Positions 1-6,579 of a stretch of 10,099 bases of DNA are shown one piece after another. The notes under the pieces are model-generated. The model did no database searches. It saw only the letters and a program-made list of their open reading frames with translations, and was not told the DNA's origin. The DNA lies in contig CAZLCC010000013.1 of NCBI GenBank assembly GCA_964558365.1, forward strand, positions 1 to 10,099, read 5' to 3'. The position numbers were made by a program, and so were the translations under genes. The stretch comes from CAZLCC01 sp964558365 (GTDB taxonomy: Bacteria; Patescibacteriota; Saccharimonadia; Saccharimonadales; Saccharimonadaceae). Every line of letters starts with the position of its first letter. Within the stretch, counting starts at the first letter, position 1.

Positions 1-600
1 CCCGCCCTGACTCAAGTAATGCTTGGTATTAGTGATTTTACGGTAAGTTATTGGTATATTGTTCTCGCAGTTGGTTTTGGAATTTTCTTTGGTACAAGCC
101 GCTATTTAAGAACTAAAGGTGGTAAAAAGAATTTTCATAAATTTATCTTAAAAGTTCCTATTGTGAAAGGCCTTATTAGAAAAGTAGCCGTTGCTCGCTT
201 TGCTCGAACCTTTTCTTCTTTAATGGGAGCCGGCGTAACAGTACTGGCCGCTCTAAAAGTAACTGGTAAAGCAATTGGTAATACCGTTTACGAAGACTTT
301 CTTAATAACGCAGCTGAAGAAGTAAAAAATGGCAAGCAGCTTTCAGACGTTATTTCTAAAAGCGACCTTTTCCCAGATATTGTTGGGCAAATGTTAGCCG
401 TGGGTGAAGAAACTGGTAAAACAGATACTGTGCTTGTAAAAGTAGCTGATTTCTATGAAGAAGAAGTTGACGTTGCTGTTAACAGTTTGAGTTCTATTAT
501 TGAACCGTTGATGATTATTGTACTCGGAGCAATGGTCGGTTTAGTTGCCGCAAGTGTAATGGGTCCAATTACAAGCATTTCTCAAAACATTCAACAATAG
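1..600 (+). CDS. pilC: Type IV pilus inner-membrane platform protein PilC (GspF family), C-terminal part
   Basis: This is the C-terminal half of a PilC/GspF platform protein, the polytopic membrane component on which the pilus assembly and retraction ATPases act. The reading frame is open to base 1, so the gene begins before the window; the ATG at 19 is internal. What is left holds a transmembrane helix (around YWYIVLAVGFGIFFG) and then one complete T2SSF domain. That domain shows the family signatures ARFARTFSSLMGAGV, a GEETG turn, FYEEEVD, and IEPLMIIVLGAMVG as the last membrane helix, ending shortly after a proline at MGPI. It is followed 66 bases later by pilM on the same strand, the usual T4P order. 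Upstream pilB and pilT genes would be expected, but that is inference. The family call is firm; the protein is incomplete only because of the window edge. Confidence 0.95.
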   Translation, partial: PALTQVMLGISDFTVSYWYIVLAVGFGIFFGTSRYLRTKGGKKNFHKFILKVPIVKGLIRKVAVARFARTFSSLMGAGVTVLAALKVTGKAIGNTVYEDFLNNAAEEVKNGKQLSDVISKSDLFPDIVGQMLAVGEETGKTDTVLVKVADFYEEEVDVAVNSLSSIIEPLMIIVLGAMVGLVAASVMGPITSISQNIQQ

Positions 601-629
601 CTTAACAATTCCAATCGGCGTTCCTCTTA

Positions 630-638
630 TGCTATACT
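630..638 (+). promoter_or_regulatory. Extended -10 promoter of the pilMNO operon
   Basis: TG at 630-631, one base, then TATACT at 633-638 form an extended -10 element in the 66-base pilC-pilM gap. No good -35 lies at the normal distance, which is tolerable for extended -10 promoters. The predicted transcript start near 645 gives a leader of about 22 bases before the pilM ATG, without a clear Shine-Dalgarno sequence. The same TGnTATACT element recurs at 3287 and 8839. Confidence 0.6.
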
Positions 639-666
639 GTTAGGCAACAATGAACAGTGGGCAACT

Positions 667-1719
667 ATGAGCAAATTATTCTATCGAGATAAACCAATAA
701 TTGGTCTGGACATCAGCCAAACTGGCTTAAAGGTAATGGCTGTAAGTGAGAAAAAGCCACTAGTTACTGGCTACGGCTCGGTTGATCTTGACCCTGTTAG
801 GATGCAAAAAAGCCTTGATGGCAAAGATGACTATTTAAGCAAAAATATTAAATCACTATTTGCAAAAAAGATTATTGGAAAAATGCCAAGTAATAATGTT
901 GTGTTAAGCGTGCCCACCTCTCGTACGTATGCCCGCACTTTCACGCTTCCGCTTGAAGCCGAAGCCAACCTAGAAGAAGCAATTAGCCTGGAGGCCGAGC
1001 AATATATTCCCGTTCCCTTAGGACAGCTCTACACCGACCATCAAGTCATTGAATATAACAAAGATAATTTAGTAGTGCTTATGTGTGCCGTGCCAAAAAC
1101 TATTGTTGATGCCTGTGTTGACGCAGCAAAACAAGCAAATCTAGAAGTTATTATGGTTGAACCTGGCATTAATGCAGTTGCCCGGCTTTTAACTCTCACA
1201 GAAGATGGTCACTTACCTACTGTCATTGTTGATATTGGTCCAACTACTACAGATATTGCTATTCTTGATGGCTCAATTCGCGTAACGGGAAGTATTGTTA
1301 TTGGCGGTAATACATTTACGTTAGATATTGCAAAAAAAATGCACGTACCGCTAGAAAATGCGCATCAGCTAAAAGTTTTGCACGGGCTCGGCGCAGGACC
1401 ACGCCAAGCAAAAATATCTGCCGCTCTTGAGCCAAATTTAAAACGAATTATTGCTGAAACAAAAAAAGTAATGCGCTATTACAACGAACGACTTGGTGCC
1501 ACAAATAAACTCGAGCAAGTGCTTGTCGTAGGTGGCGGTTCTGGCATTCCCGGGCTTGGCGACTATTTCACCAACGCACTTGTGATGCCTGCACGACTTG
1601 CAAGCCCGTGGCAAGTGCTAGACTTTGGCAAACTTACGCAACCTTCCAAACAATTTAAGCCTAGATACATCACTGCTGGTGGTCTTGCCTCAATTAAGCC
1701 AAAGGATATTTGGTCATGA
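667..1719 (+). CDS. pilM: Type IV pilus assembly protein PilM (actin-like ATPase)
   Basis: PilM is a cytoplasmic actin/FtsA-fold protein that binds the N-terminal tail of PilN and links the pilus platform to the inside of the cell. The 350-residue length is normal. The nucleotide-binding signatures are visible in order: phosphate-1 GLDISQTGLK (residues 13-22), phosphate-2 VDIGPTTTDI (188-197), and the adenosine motif VVGGGSGIPGL (287-297). An SHS2-like subdomain should lie between the first two; residues 90-125 contain the family-like stretch LEEAISLEAEQYIPVPL. It has no signal peptide or membrane segment. The ATG at 667 is the first start after the promoter. Its TGA stop overlaps the ATG of the next gene (ATGA at 1716-1719), implying translational coupling to pilN. 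Confidence 0.95.
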   Translation: MSKLFYRDKPIIGLDISQTGLKVMAVSEKKPLVTGYGSVDLDPVRMQKSLDGKDDYLSKNIKSLFAKKIIGKMPSNNVVLSVPTSRTYARTFTLPLEAEANLEEAISLEAEQYIPVPLGQLYTDHQVIEYNKDNLVVLMCAVPKTIVDACVDAAKQANLEVIMVEPGINAVARLLTLTEDGHLPTVIVDIGPTTTDIAILDGSIRVTGSIVIGGNTFTLDIAKKMHVPLENAHQLKVLHGLGAGPRQAKISAALEPNLKRIIAETKKVMRYYNERLGATNKLEQVLVVGGGSGIPGLGDYFTNALVMPARLASPWQVLDFGKLTQPSKQFKPRYITAGGLASIKPKDIWS

Positions 1720-2300
1720 TTAATTTGCTGGGACCAGAAGACAAAAAGCAGCTTCGAGCCGCCAGAGTAAATACTATTTTATTGCGCTATTATTTTCTAG
1801 CTATTCTTGTTATCGCTGGAGCTGGAGGTATCTTGGCGGGTGGTTTTTATATCGCTGATCAAAATAAAAATAGTTCAAAAGTTGAGCTTTCTCAAGCAGA
1901 AAATGATACAGCAGACTACACAACCGTCAGGCAACAAGCAGAGACATTCTCTAATAATTTAAAGATGGCAAAGCAAATTCTCGCAACTGAAGTTGTTTAC
2001 AGCAAAATGATCACCGATATAGCAAACACTATTCCAGCCGGCACAATATTAACAAGCCTCTCTCTTACCCCAGAGACAATTAGCAAAAAGATGGAACTTT
2101 CTTTTAAAACTAAAAGCTACGACCAAGGAATTCAACTTAAAACATCTTTGGAAAATTCAGACTTATTTAGCGATGTGAGCATTACTAATATTACTAGCAA
2201 AGGTCAAGAAGGTGGTGGCGCCTACCCTACTGACGTAAATATTAGTGCAAAATTCCACCCAAGAAACATTCTTGCAAATAACTCAGGAGCAGCGCAATGA
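1716..2300 (+). CDS. pilN: Type IV pilus assembly protein PilN
   Basis: PilN is a bitopic inner-membrane protein whose short cytoplasmic N-terminus docks into PilM and whose periplasmic/extracytoplasmic part pairs with PilO. I chose the ATG at 1716, not a TTG two codons upstream, because it gives the family's N-terminal MINLLGPEDK motif and forms the ATGA overlap with pilM. The 194-residue product has one transmembrane helix at about residues 24-48, a charged helical, probably coiled-coil stretch at 50-95, and a C-terminal alpha/beta domain (about 96-182) with the PilN-like pattern of a helix, TIPAGTILTSLSL and a beta-rich end. The last residues are Asn/Ala-rich and likely flexible. It overlaps the start of the following pilO-like gene by four bases. 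Confidence 0.88.
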   Translation: MINLLGPEDKKQLRAARVNTILLRYYFLAILVIAGAGGILAGGFYIADQNKNSSKVELSQAENDTADYTTVRQQAETFSNNLKMAKQILATEVVYSKMITDIANTIPAGTILTSLSLTPETISKKMELSFKTKSYDQGIQLKTSLENSDLFSDVSITNITSKGQEGGGAYPTDVNISAKFHPRNILANNSGAAQ

Positions 2301-2965
2301 AAAAGCAAAGCTTAAACGCAGTAACGCTGAAATATATACTTATAGTTGGTATTATTCCCCTTATTGGCGCCTCTGCTTTCGTTGTATACACACTTTTTGG
2401 CACGTTAGAGCAAAAATCCAAAGAAGCAAGCCACGCCGCAATTGATTCCGAAGTTGGCACGCAAAATATTGACCATCTTCAAGATTTGGCTACAGAACTA
2501 TCAAAAAATAAAGATGTAGCAACACGAGCCGCCTCTATTGTTGCCGACAGCCGACAATATCGTTATCAAGATCAAATTGTTAATGACATTAACACCTACG
2601 CTAAGGCAGCGGGCGTTACTATCTTGGGCTTTGATTTTAGCGAGACTGCCGGCTCTGGCTCCAGCGAAAGTGGCAGCGGATCAACACCTAGCGATAGCTC
2701 AGCCGCAACAGGATCAAGCACCACCGGCCAGACAGCCACAACTCCACAAAGCACCCAAGCTCCAGCCGCTGCATCTGGTCTTAAAACAGTTAATGCATCA
2801 ATTCAGCTAGACAGTCCGATTCCTCTTACAAACTTTCTTATATTCTTAAAATACATTGAACAAAACGTCACAAAAATGCAGATTACCGGTGTAACGCTGA
2901 CCCCTGCCGACAACCCTAGCCTCATTTCAAATCCAACAATTAATATAACGGTATACACAAGGTAA
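2297..2965 (+). CDS. pilO: PilO-like type IV pilus alignment protein with Ser/Thr/Gly-rich insert
   Basis: The position directly after pilN (ATGA overlap at 2297-2300), one N-terminal transmembrane helix (about residues 12-35), a helical linker (36-105) and a C-terminal domain that resembles the PilO ferredoxin-like fold support a PilO role: the extracytoplasmic partner of PilN in the alignment subcomplex. The C-terminal stretch at 163-222 has the PilO-like pattern of a strand, then LTNFLIFLKYIEQN, then ITGVTLTP and a final strand. Unusual is a low-complexity segment at residues 116-161, almost entirely Ser, Thr, Gly, Ala, Pro and Gln, breaking the ferredoxin-like domain after its first apparent strand. 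It looks like a flexible tether or a possible glycosylation site. Sequence similarity to classic PilO is weak, so the symbol rests on architecture and context. Confidence 0.72.
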   Translation: MKKQSLNAVTLKYILIVGIIPLIGASAFVVYTLFGTLEQKSKEASHAAIDSEVGTQNIDHLQDLATELSKNKDVATRAASIVADSRQYRYQDQIVNDINTYAKAAGVTILGFDFSETAGSGSSESGSGSTPSDSSAATGSSTTGQTATTPQSTQAPAAASGLKTVNASIQLDSPIPLTNFLIFLKYIEQNVTKMQITGVTLTPADNPSLISNPTINITVYTR

Positions 2966-2968
2966 CCT

Positions 2969-3274
2969 ATGGATAAAATTAATACAGCAGCAATTAAAAG
3001 AAAAACACTAGCCGCATTTAGGCCTGTGGCGAATCACCACGCGCTTATTTTCATCGTTGGCTCGCTCCTGCTCTTAATGTTTGTGGTTTATAACACACAA
3101 AGAATACTTACCATTCCAGAAGATAGCACCTATAGAGCTGAAGTTGAAAAAAGAGATACCAAAACAACTTTCGACCAAGAAACAATTAAGAAGGTTGAGC
3201 AGCTTCAATATAGACGCGATGCCTTAAAGCCAGAATTGCCAACAAGCGGTCGTATTAATCCTTTCGCCGAATAA
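2969..3274 (+). CDS. Small single-pass membrane protein, last gene of the pil operon
   Basis: I do not recognise a named family. The 101-residue protein has a basic cytoplasmic N-terminus (residues 1-24), one hydrophobic helix (about 25-43), and a charged helical outer segment (52-88) rich in Lys, Glu and Arg. It ends with PTSGRINPFAE, a short proline/glycine tail. It starts three bases after pilO, with AAGG at 2959-2962 as a plausible ribosome site, so it is almost certainly in the same transcript. By place it stands where pilP is in diderm T4P operons, but there is no lipoprotein signal or PilP domain. A role as an extra subunit of the PilN/PilO complex is inference. The RINPF tail recalls the INPF near the end of the next gene's product. 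Confidence 0.75.
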   Translation: MDKINTAAIKRKTLAAFRPVANHHALIFIVGSLLLLMFVVYNTQRILTIPEDSTYRAEVEKRDTKTTFDQETIKKVEQLQYRRDALKPELPTSGRINPFAE

Positions 3275-3286
3275 TATTGATATAAC

Positions 3287-3295
3287 TGATATACT
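3287..3295 (+). promoter_or_regulatory. Extended -10 promoter giving a leaderless transcript of the PRC-barrel gene
   Basis: TG at 3287-3288 and TATACT at 3290-3295 match the element before pilM. Only six bases separate the -10 hexamer from the ATG at 3302, so the predicted transcript start coincides with the start codon. The whole gap between genes is 27 bases, and there is no Shine-Dalgarno sequence. Confidence 0.6.
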
Positions 3296-3301
3296 AAGAA
3301 C

Positions 3302-3883
3302 ATGCTAATGCTTTCTCAGCGATTACTTGAAAAGCCAGTTATGAGCCTACAGACAGGTACAGAAATTGCACACACCAAGCAGGCAATAATTGACCCGGCG
3401 TCTTTGCAAGTTATTGGTTATTTTGTTGAAAGCAAAATTAAAAAAGAAGACGATTTGATACTTAAAACACAAGATATTAGAGAAGTAAGCCAAGTTGGGC
3501 TTATTATCGACTCAATAGATGAGATCCTTTCAGAAAGCGACTTGCTGCGTATTAAAGAAATTACAAAGTTACAATTCGCTTTAATTGGCATGTTGGTTAT
3601 CGATGAAAAGAAACGAAAACTTGGCAAAGTGATTGATTACGGCATCGATCCTCGCTCGTTCATGATTCATCAGCTACATGTAAAGCAACCTATTTTAAAA
3701 AGCTTTCATGTTGCCGAAGTACTAATAAACCGCACACAAATTGTTGAAATCAACGACAATGAGATTATTGTTAAAGAGGCAAGCGTGCGCGAAGCTGAAA
3801 AATCTAAAATACCCATCGCCTCAAATGCAGATTTCATAAATCCATTCAGAAGCCCGCAAGCTGAAAATAAAGAGTTACGCTAG
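3302..3883 (+). CDS. Protein with two PRC-barrel-like domains
   Basis: The 193-residue product appears soluble and has two beta-rich repeats resembling PRC-barrel domains: residues about 10-75 (LLEKPVMSLQTGTEIAH, then IDPASLQVIGYFVES) and about 85-160 (LIGMLVIDEKKRKLGKV, then IDYGIDPRSFMIHQLHV). This is the pattern of a short strand, a G-x-x-hydrophobic turn and a second strand seen in RimM and photosystem H-subunit barrels. It ends in a polar tail with DFINPFRSPQ. PRC barrels generally act as protein or RNA docking modules, but the specific job here is unknown. It follows the pil operon with its own promoter and ends convergently, overlapping the last 9 bases of recX. I chose the first ATG because the promoter spacing fits; a second ATG at 3308 is possible. 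Confidence 0.8.
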   Translation: MLMLSQRLLEKPVMSLQTGTEIAHTKQAIIDPASLQVIGYFVESKIKKEDDLILKTQDIREVSQVGLIIDSIDEILSESDLLRIKEITKLQFALIGMLVIDEKKRKLGKVIDYGIDPRSFMIHQLHVKQPILKSFHVAEVLINRTQIVEINDNEIIVKEASVREAEKSKIPIASNADFINPFRSPQAENKELR

Positions 3884-3892
3884 CGCTCTTTT
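3869..3892. terminator. Weak hairpin between convergent genes
   Basis: AAAGAG at 3869-3874 pairs with CTCTTT at 3886-3891, with one more wobble pair inside and a short T run on the plus strand. It lies exactly at the convergent ends of the PRC-barrel gene and recX, and also contains the palindrome CGCTAGCG (3878-3885). The stem is short and AT-rich, so termination activity is uncertain. Confidence 0.3.
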
Positions 3893-4501
3893 AATATCGT
3901 CGTAAGAAAATCCTTGCCTTGCTAAATAAGCAATAAACTTTTGCTCGTCGTCGTAGCGCTTTCTTTTTTTAGCAATGATTTTTTCTAGCTCATCGTGATC
4001 ATTACGAGCCGAATGAACAAATGCTTGTTCAATATTGCTTTGCTCTACACCTTTCGCTCTTAGTTCGCTAATTATTTTCCTCTTGCTTGCACCTTTTGTT
4101 ATATTTCTATTCTCTACCCAATATTTCGCAAATCTTTCGTCATCTATATATTCTTTTTCAATTAAACGTTCAAAGACTCTTTGCGTTACTTCTGGCAAAA
4201 CTCCTTTTTTAATACCGCCACCCTTTTTTCTAGTATCTCGCGTTTTTTTATATAAATAATCTTTTATTTCTTTTGCACTATGCGGGCGAGACAAGCAATA
4301 TTCAAGCGTTCTGGCATAAAGTTTTCCAAATTGGCTTTCCTGCTCTAGCTCAATTAATTCTTCTTCAGAATATTCTTTGCCTGTTTTAATGCCAAGCTCC
4401 CCAACTTGAAAAATATCGAGTGAAAATCGATATGCTCCATCCACCATAATGTTCACACGATTTTTATCTTTTTGCTGAGCTGAAATTGCTGTAATTTTCA
4501 T
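3875..4501 (-). CDS. recX: Regulatory protein RecX
   Basis: RecX binds RecA filaments and limits their extension and recombinase activity. The 208-residue protein is built from three-helix repeats. Clear signatures are YCLSRPHSAKEIKDYL (about residues 68-83), LIEKEYIDDERFAKYWVENR (113-132) and KGASKRKIISELRAKGV (136-152). The N-terminal 60 residues contain the beta-rich extension (VNIMVDGAYRFSLDIFQ) found in many RecX proteins. Residues 85-105 are a Lys/Arg/Gly-rich stretch between the first and second repeats that looks longer than usual and could contact DNA. The start ATG overlaps the stop of the upstream hydrolase gene (TGA/ATG sharing 4498-4501), so it is translationally coupled and reads from the recA promoter. 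This gives the classic recA-recX pairing with one gene inserted between. Confidence 0.93.
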   Translation of the reverse strand: MKITAISAQQKDKNRVNIMVDGAYRFSLDIFQVGELGIKTGKEYSEEELIELEQESQFGKLYARTLEYCLSRPHSAKEIKDYLYKKTRDTRKKGGGIKKGVLPEVTQRVFERLIEKEYIDDERFAKYWVENRNITKGASKRKIISELRAKGVEQSNIEQAFVHSARNDHDELEKIIAKKRKRYDDEQKFIAYLARQGFSYDDIKRALA

Positions 4502-5088
4502 TTTTCGAATACTGCAAAATCACCTTCACTAAGGCAATAGGTTTTAATACTGGAATCAAATTTTTCAAGCTCACTTTTCATGTTCACCCAATCAACGGGA
4601 CCTCGAGGATCATCTAATCCATAGTCAGACCCATAGTGAGTAATGACATTAGCATCTATAAATCCTCTGCCCTTTTTTATTTCTCGCCAATCAGGAGTAT
4701 TAAAGGTAGCGCTCAAGTATTCAGCTCCGGCAGAGCTTCCAACAACAACTTTTTTCGAGAATAATGATTTTAGGTCATATTTATCTAACCAATATGATAG
4801 CAACGTCTCATCTCCGCCATGCAGCCATATTGTGTTCGCCCATTTTATCTGCTCTTCAAATTGCTGAGGCTGAGCCATCTTACTCTCATGGTTGCCGCTG
4901 AACAGCTGCCCGAAGTACTCTTTTCTTGTTGGATAGTATTGTTCCCAATTTTCTCTCGGAAGAGCAAATGGCACACTTAGGATTTTCGGTTGCTCATCAA
5001 GACTATCTTTAATTTCTTCTGCCAAAGATGCCTTCTGTGATCCTGAGGCTGATAGATCAGCGCCTCCTAAAAGGATATACTTGGTCAT
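4498..5088 (-). CDS. Peptidase E-like serine hydrolase (family S51)
   Basis: This 196-residue protein has the flavodoxin-like class I glutamine-amidotransferase fold of S51 dipeptidases. It starts with MTKYILLGGADLS, has the substrate-loop signature LHGGDETLL (residues 89-97), the nucleophile elbow VVGSSAGAEYLS (115-126, Ser119 as the expected nucleophile), and GFIDANVITHYG (142-153, His151 the likely catalytic base). Known S51 enzymes cleave Asp-X dipeptides or cyanophycin; the substrate here cannot be read from the sequence. A second possibility is a non-peptidase hydrolase of the same fold. It begins two bases after recA, with AAGGA inside the last recA codons as its ribosome site, and its stop overlaps the recX start, so all three genes are cotranscribed. 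A peptidase between recA and recX is unusual. Confidence 0.85.
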   Translation of the reverse strand: MTKYILLGGADLSASGSQKASLAEEIKDSLDEQPKILSVPFALPRENWEQYYPTRKEYFGQLFSGNHESKMAQPQQFEEQIKWANTIWLHGGDETLLSYWLDKYDLKSLFSKKVVVGSSAGAEYLSATFNTPDWREIKKGRGFIDANVITHYGSDYGLDDPRGPVDWVNMKSELEKFDSSIKTYCLSEGDFAVFEK

Positions 5089-5090
5089 TT

Positions 5091-6119
5091 CTATCCTTCT
5101 TGTTCGGCTACTTTTTCTCTAATCTTTTTATCAACTTCTGCTAAAATTTTTGGATTCTCTTTAAAATAAGCTTTTGTCTTGTCGCGGCCTTGGCCAATTG
5201 TTTCGCCGTTATATTTATAGAACGCTCCAGACTTATCAACAATTCCATATTTTTCAGCTAGATCAATTGTGTCGCCAATTTTGGAGATTCCTTCGTTATA
5301 CATAATGTCGAACTCGGCAATTCTAAATGGCGGTGCGATTTTGTTCTTTACCACTTTCACTTTTGTTCTATTCCCCTTTACTTCATCGCCAACTTTCAGC
5401 TGTCCAATTCGGCGAATATCAAGGCGAACTGAAGAATAAAACTTTAATGCGTTGCCACCAGCAGTTGTTTCTGGGTTGCCAAACATCACGCCAATCTTCA
5501 TGCGAATTTGGTTAATAAAAATCACCGTTGCTTTTGATTTATTAATAATACCCGTTAGTTTTCGAAGCGCCTGACTCATTAATCGCGCCTGAAGACCCAT
5601 ATGAGAATCGCCCATATCGCCTTCAATTTCTGCCTGTGGCACAAGTGCCGCAACAGAGTCTATCACTACCAAATCAACTGCATTTGAGCGAACAAGCGTT
5701 TCTGCAATCTCGAGCGCTTGCTCTCCGTTGTCTGGTTGGCTCACAAGCAAATTTTCTGTATCAACACCAAGCTTCTTGGCATATGCTGGGTCAAGTGCAT
5801 GCTCTGCATCAATAAATGCTGCTGTGCCGCCTTTTTTCTGAACTTCTGCGATTGCATGGAGTGTAAGCGTTGTCTTTCCTGAACTTTCAGGGCCATAAAT
5901 TTCAATAATTCGTCCTTTCGGATATCCGCCACCAAGTGCAATATCAAGCCCTAATGTGCCAGATGGAATAAGCTCAACATCTGCTTTATGGTTTTCGCCA
6001 AGCTTCATAATCGAGCCATCGCCAAATTGTTTAGTAATTTGATCAACTGCCAAACCAAGTGCTTTTAACTTACCTTCGTCTGCTTTCGCTGTCGTAGACT
6101 TCGTCTTTTTGTCTGCCAT
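5091..6119 (-). CDS. recA: Recombinase RecA
   Basis: RecA polymerises on single-stranded DNA and drives homologous pairing and strand exchange in the cytoplasm. The 342 residues match the family across its length: Walker A GPESSGKTT (residues 76-84), the DAEHALDP segment (104-111), Walker B LVVIDS (150-155), the MSQALRKL stretch, and the L2 DNA-binding loop from NQIRMKIGVMFGNP (203-216) through TTAGGNALKFY. The C-terminal domain is short and lacks the long acidic tail of E. coli RecA, ending REKVAEQEG; this may loosen autoinhibition. The ATG has a good ribosome site (AGAGGGA at 6124-6130). It heads the recA-hydrolase-recX operon and shares a 61-base divergent intergenic region with a prepilin gene. 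I see no recognisable LexA box. Confidence 0.98.
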   Translation of the reverse strand: MADKKTKSTTAKADEGKLKALGLAVDQITKQFGDGSIMKLGENHKADVELIPSGTLGLDIALGGGYPKGRIIEIYGPESSGKTTLTLHAIAEVQKKGGTAAFIDAEHALDPAYAKKLGVDTENLLVSQPDNGEQALEIAETLVRSNAVDLVVIDSVAALVPQAEIEGDMGDSHMGLQARLMSQALRKLTGIINKSKATVIFINQIRMKIGVMFGNPETTAGGNALKFYSSVRLDIRRIGQLKVGDEVKGNRTKVKVVKNKIAPPFRIAEFDIMYNEGISKIGDTIDLAEKYGIVDKSGAFYKYNGETIGQGRDKTKAYFKENPKILAEVDKKIREKVAEQEG

Positions 6120-6123
6120 TTCT

Positions 6124-6130
6124 TCCCTCT
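6124..6130 (-). promoter_or_regulatory. Ribosome binding site of recA
   Basis: The minus strand reads AGAGGGA here, with the GAGG core six bases from the recA ATG. It is one of only two clearly good Shine-Dalgarno sequences in the window, in contrast with the nearby leaderless-type starts. Confidence 0.6.
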
Positions 6131-6152
6131 CTTATATAATTGTCCTAACTAT

Positions 6153-6158
6153 ATTATA
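6153..6158 (-). promoter_or_regulatory. recA promoter, -10 element
   Basis: The minus strand reads TATAAT, a consensus -10, predicting a transcript start near 6146 and a leader of about 27 bases that includes the ribosome site. A good -35 is not evident. The region between -10 and -35 carries the small palindrome TTGTTACAA (6165-6173), which also covers the opposite-strand pilin -10. Confidence 0.6.
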
Positions 6159-6165
6159 CGCGATT

Positions 6166-6174
6166 TGTTACAAT
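6166..6174 (+). promoter_or_regulatory. Extended -10 of the first prepilin gene, leaderless type
   Basis: TG at 6166-6167, one base, then TACAAT at 6169-6174. The hexamer ends six bases before the ATG at 6181, so transcription should start on the start codon itself. The element lies within the upstream region of recA, so the two divergent promoters physically overlap. Confidence 0.55.
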
Positions 6175-6180
6175 ACTTAC

Positions 6181-6579
6181 ATGCAAACACATCGTGGATT
6201 TACTGTTATCGAGTTAGTTGTTTTTATATTGCTTCTGATTACAATTGGCGTTGTCGCTTTTATTCAAGTTCAAGATATTCGAGCATCTGAGCGAGATAAT
6301 CAAAGAAAGGCTGATATTAACGCTATTTATTATGGAATTGAGGAAGTATTTAGCAAAGAAAACGATTACTACCCAGAAGTAGTCAATGCAGAAGTATTAC
6401 CATACGTAAACCCAGATTCTTTTAAAGACCCGAGTGGATATGAAATTAATAGCCGACAGTCGGACTATCGCTATAATCCAAGTGGCTGTGTTGAAGGAAA
6501 ATGTGAAGGATATTCTTTGCGCTCAGTTCTGCAAAAAGAAGCTGATTACATAAAAACTGAGCTATCTACTCGCCAATAA
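6181..6579 (+). CDS. Type IV prepilin-like protein (solitary pilin)
   Basis: A 132-residue prepilin with a very short leader, MQTHRG, cut before FTVIELVV by a prepilin peptidase (Gly at -1, Phe at +1, Glu at +5). The hydrophobic N-terminal helix extends to about residue 28 and continues as an amphipathic helix with the IRASERDNQRKADINAIYYGIEEVF pattern common to CPR pilins, here spanning roughly residues 33-57. The C-terminal globular part is small and has a closely spaced cysteine pair, GCVEGKC, which may form a disulfide loop. A reading frame extends upstream to 6109, but that would bury the leader and overlap recA; the promoter and leader place the start at 6181. The 3' end overlaps the convergent PH-domain gene by 14 bases. 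Whether it is a major or minor pilin is not determinable. Confidence 0.9.
   Translation: MQTHRGFTVIELVVFILLLITIGVVAFIQVQDIRASERDNQRKADINAIYYGIEEVFSKENDYYPEVVNAEVLPYVNPDSFKDPSGYEINSRQSDYRYNPSGCVEGKCEGYSLRSVLQKEADYIKTELSTRQ

Noticed and set aside
2538..2810. A 90-residue ORF in another frame of the pilO-like gene
   Set aside because: Its Ala/Gln/Pro-rich translation is the frame-shifted shadow of the Ser/Thr/Gly-rich segment, with no ribosome site or family features.
6109..6180. Longer N-terminus for the first prepilin, starting at 6109
   Set aside because: It would overlap the recA start, add a second hydrophobic stretch before the class III signal, and contradict the promoter at 6166-6174. 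The MQTHRG leader at 6181 fits prepilins.
6120..6180. LexA/SOS box at recA
   Set aside because: Neither the E. coli type (CTG-N10-CAG) nor the Gram-positive type (GAAC-N4-GTTC) is present. The TTGTTACAA palindrome is short and does not match either.
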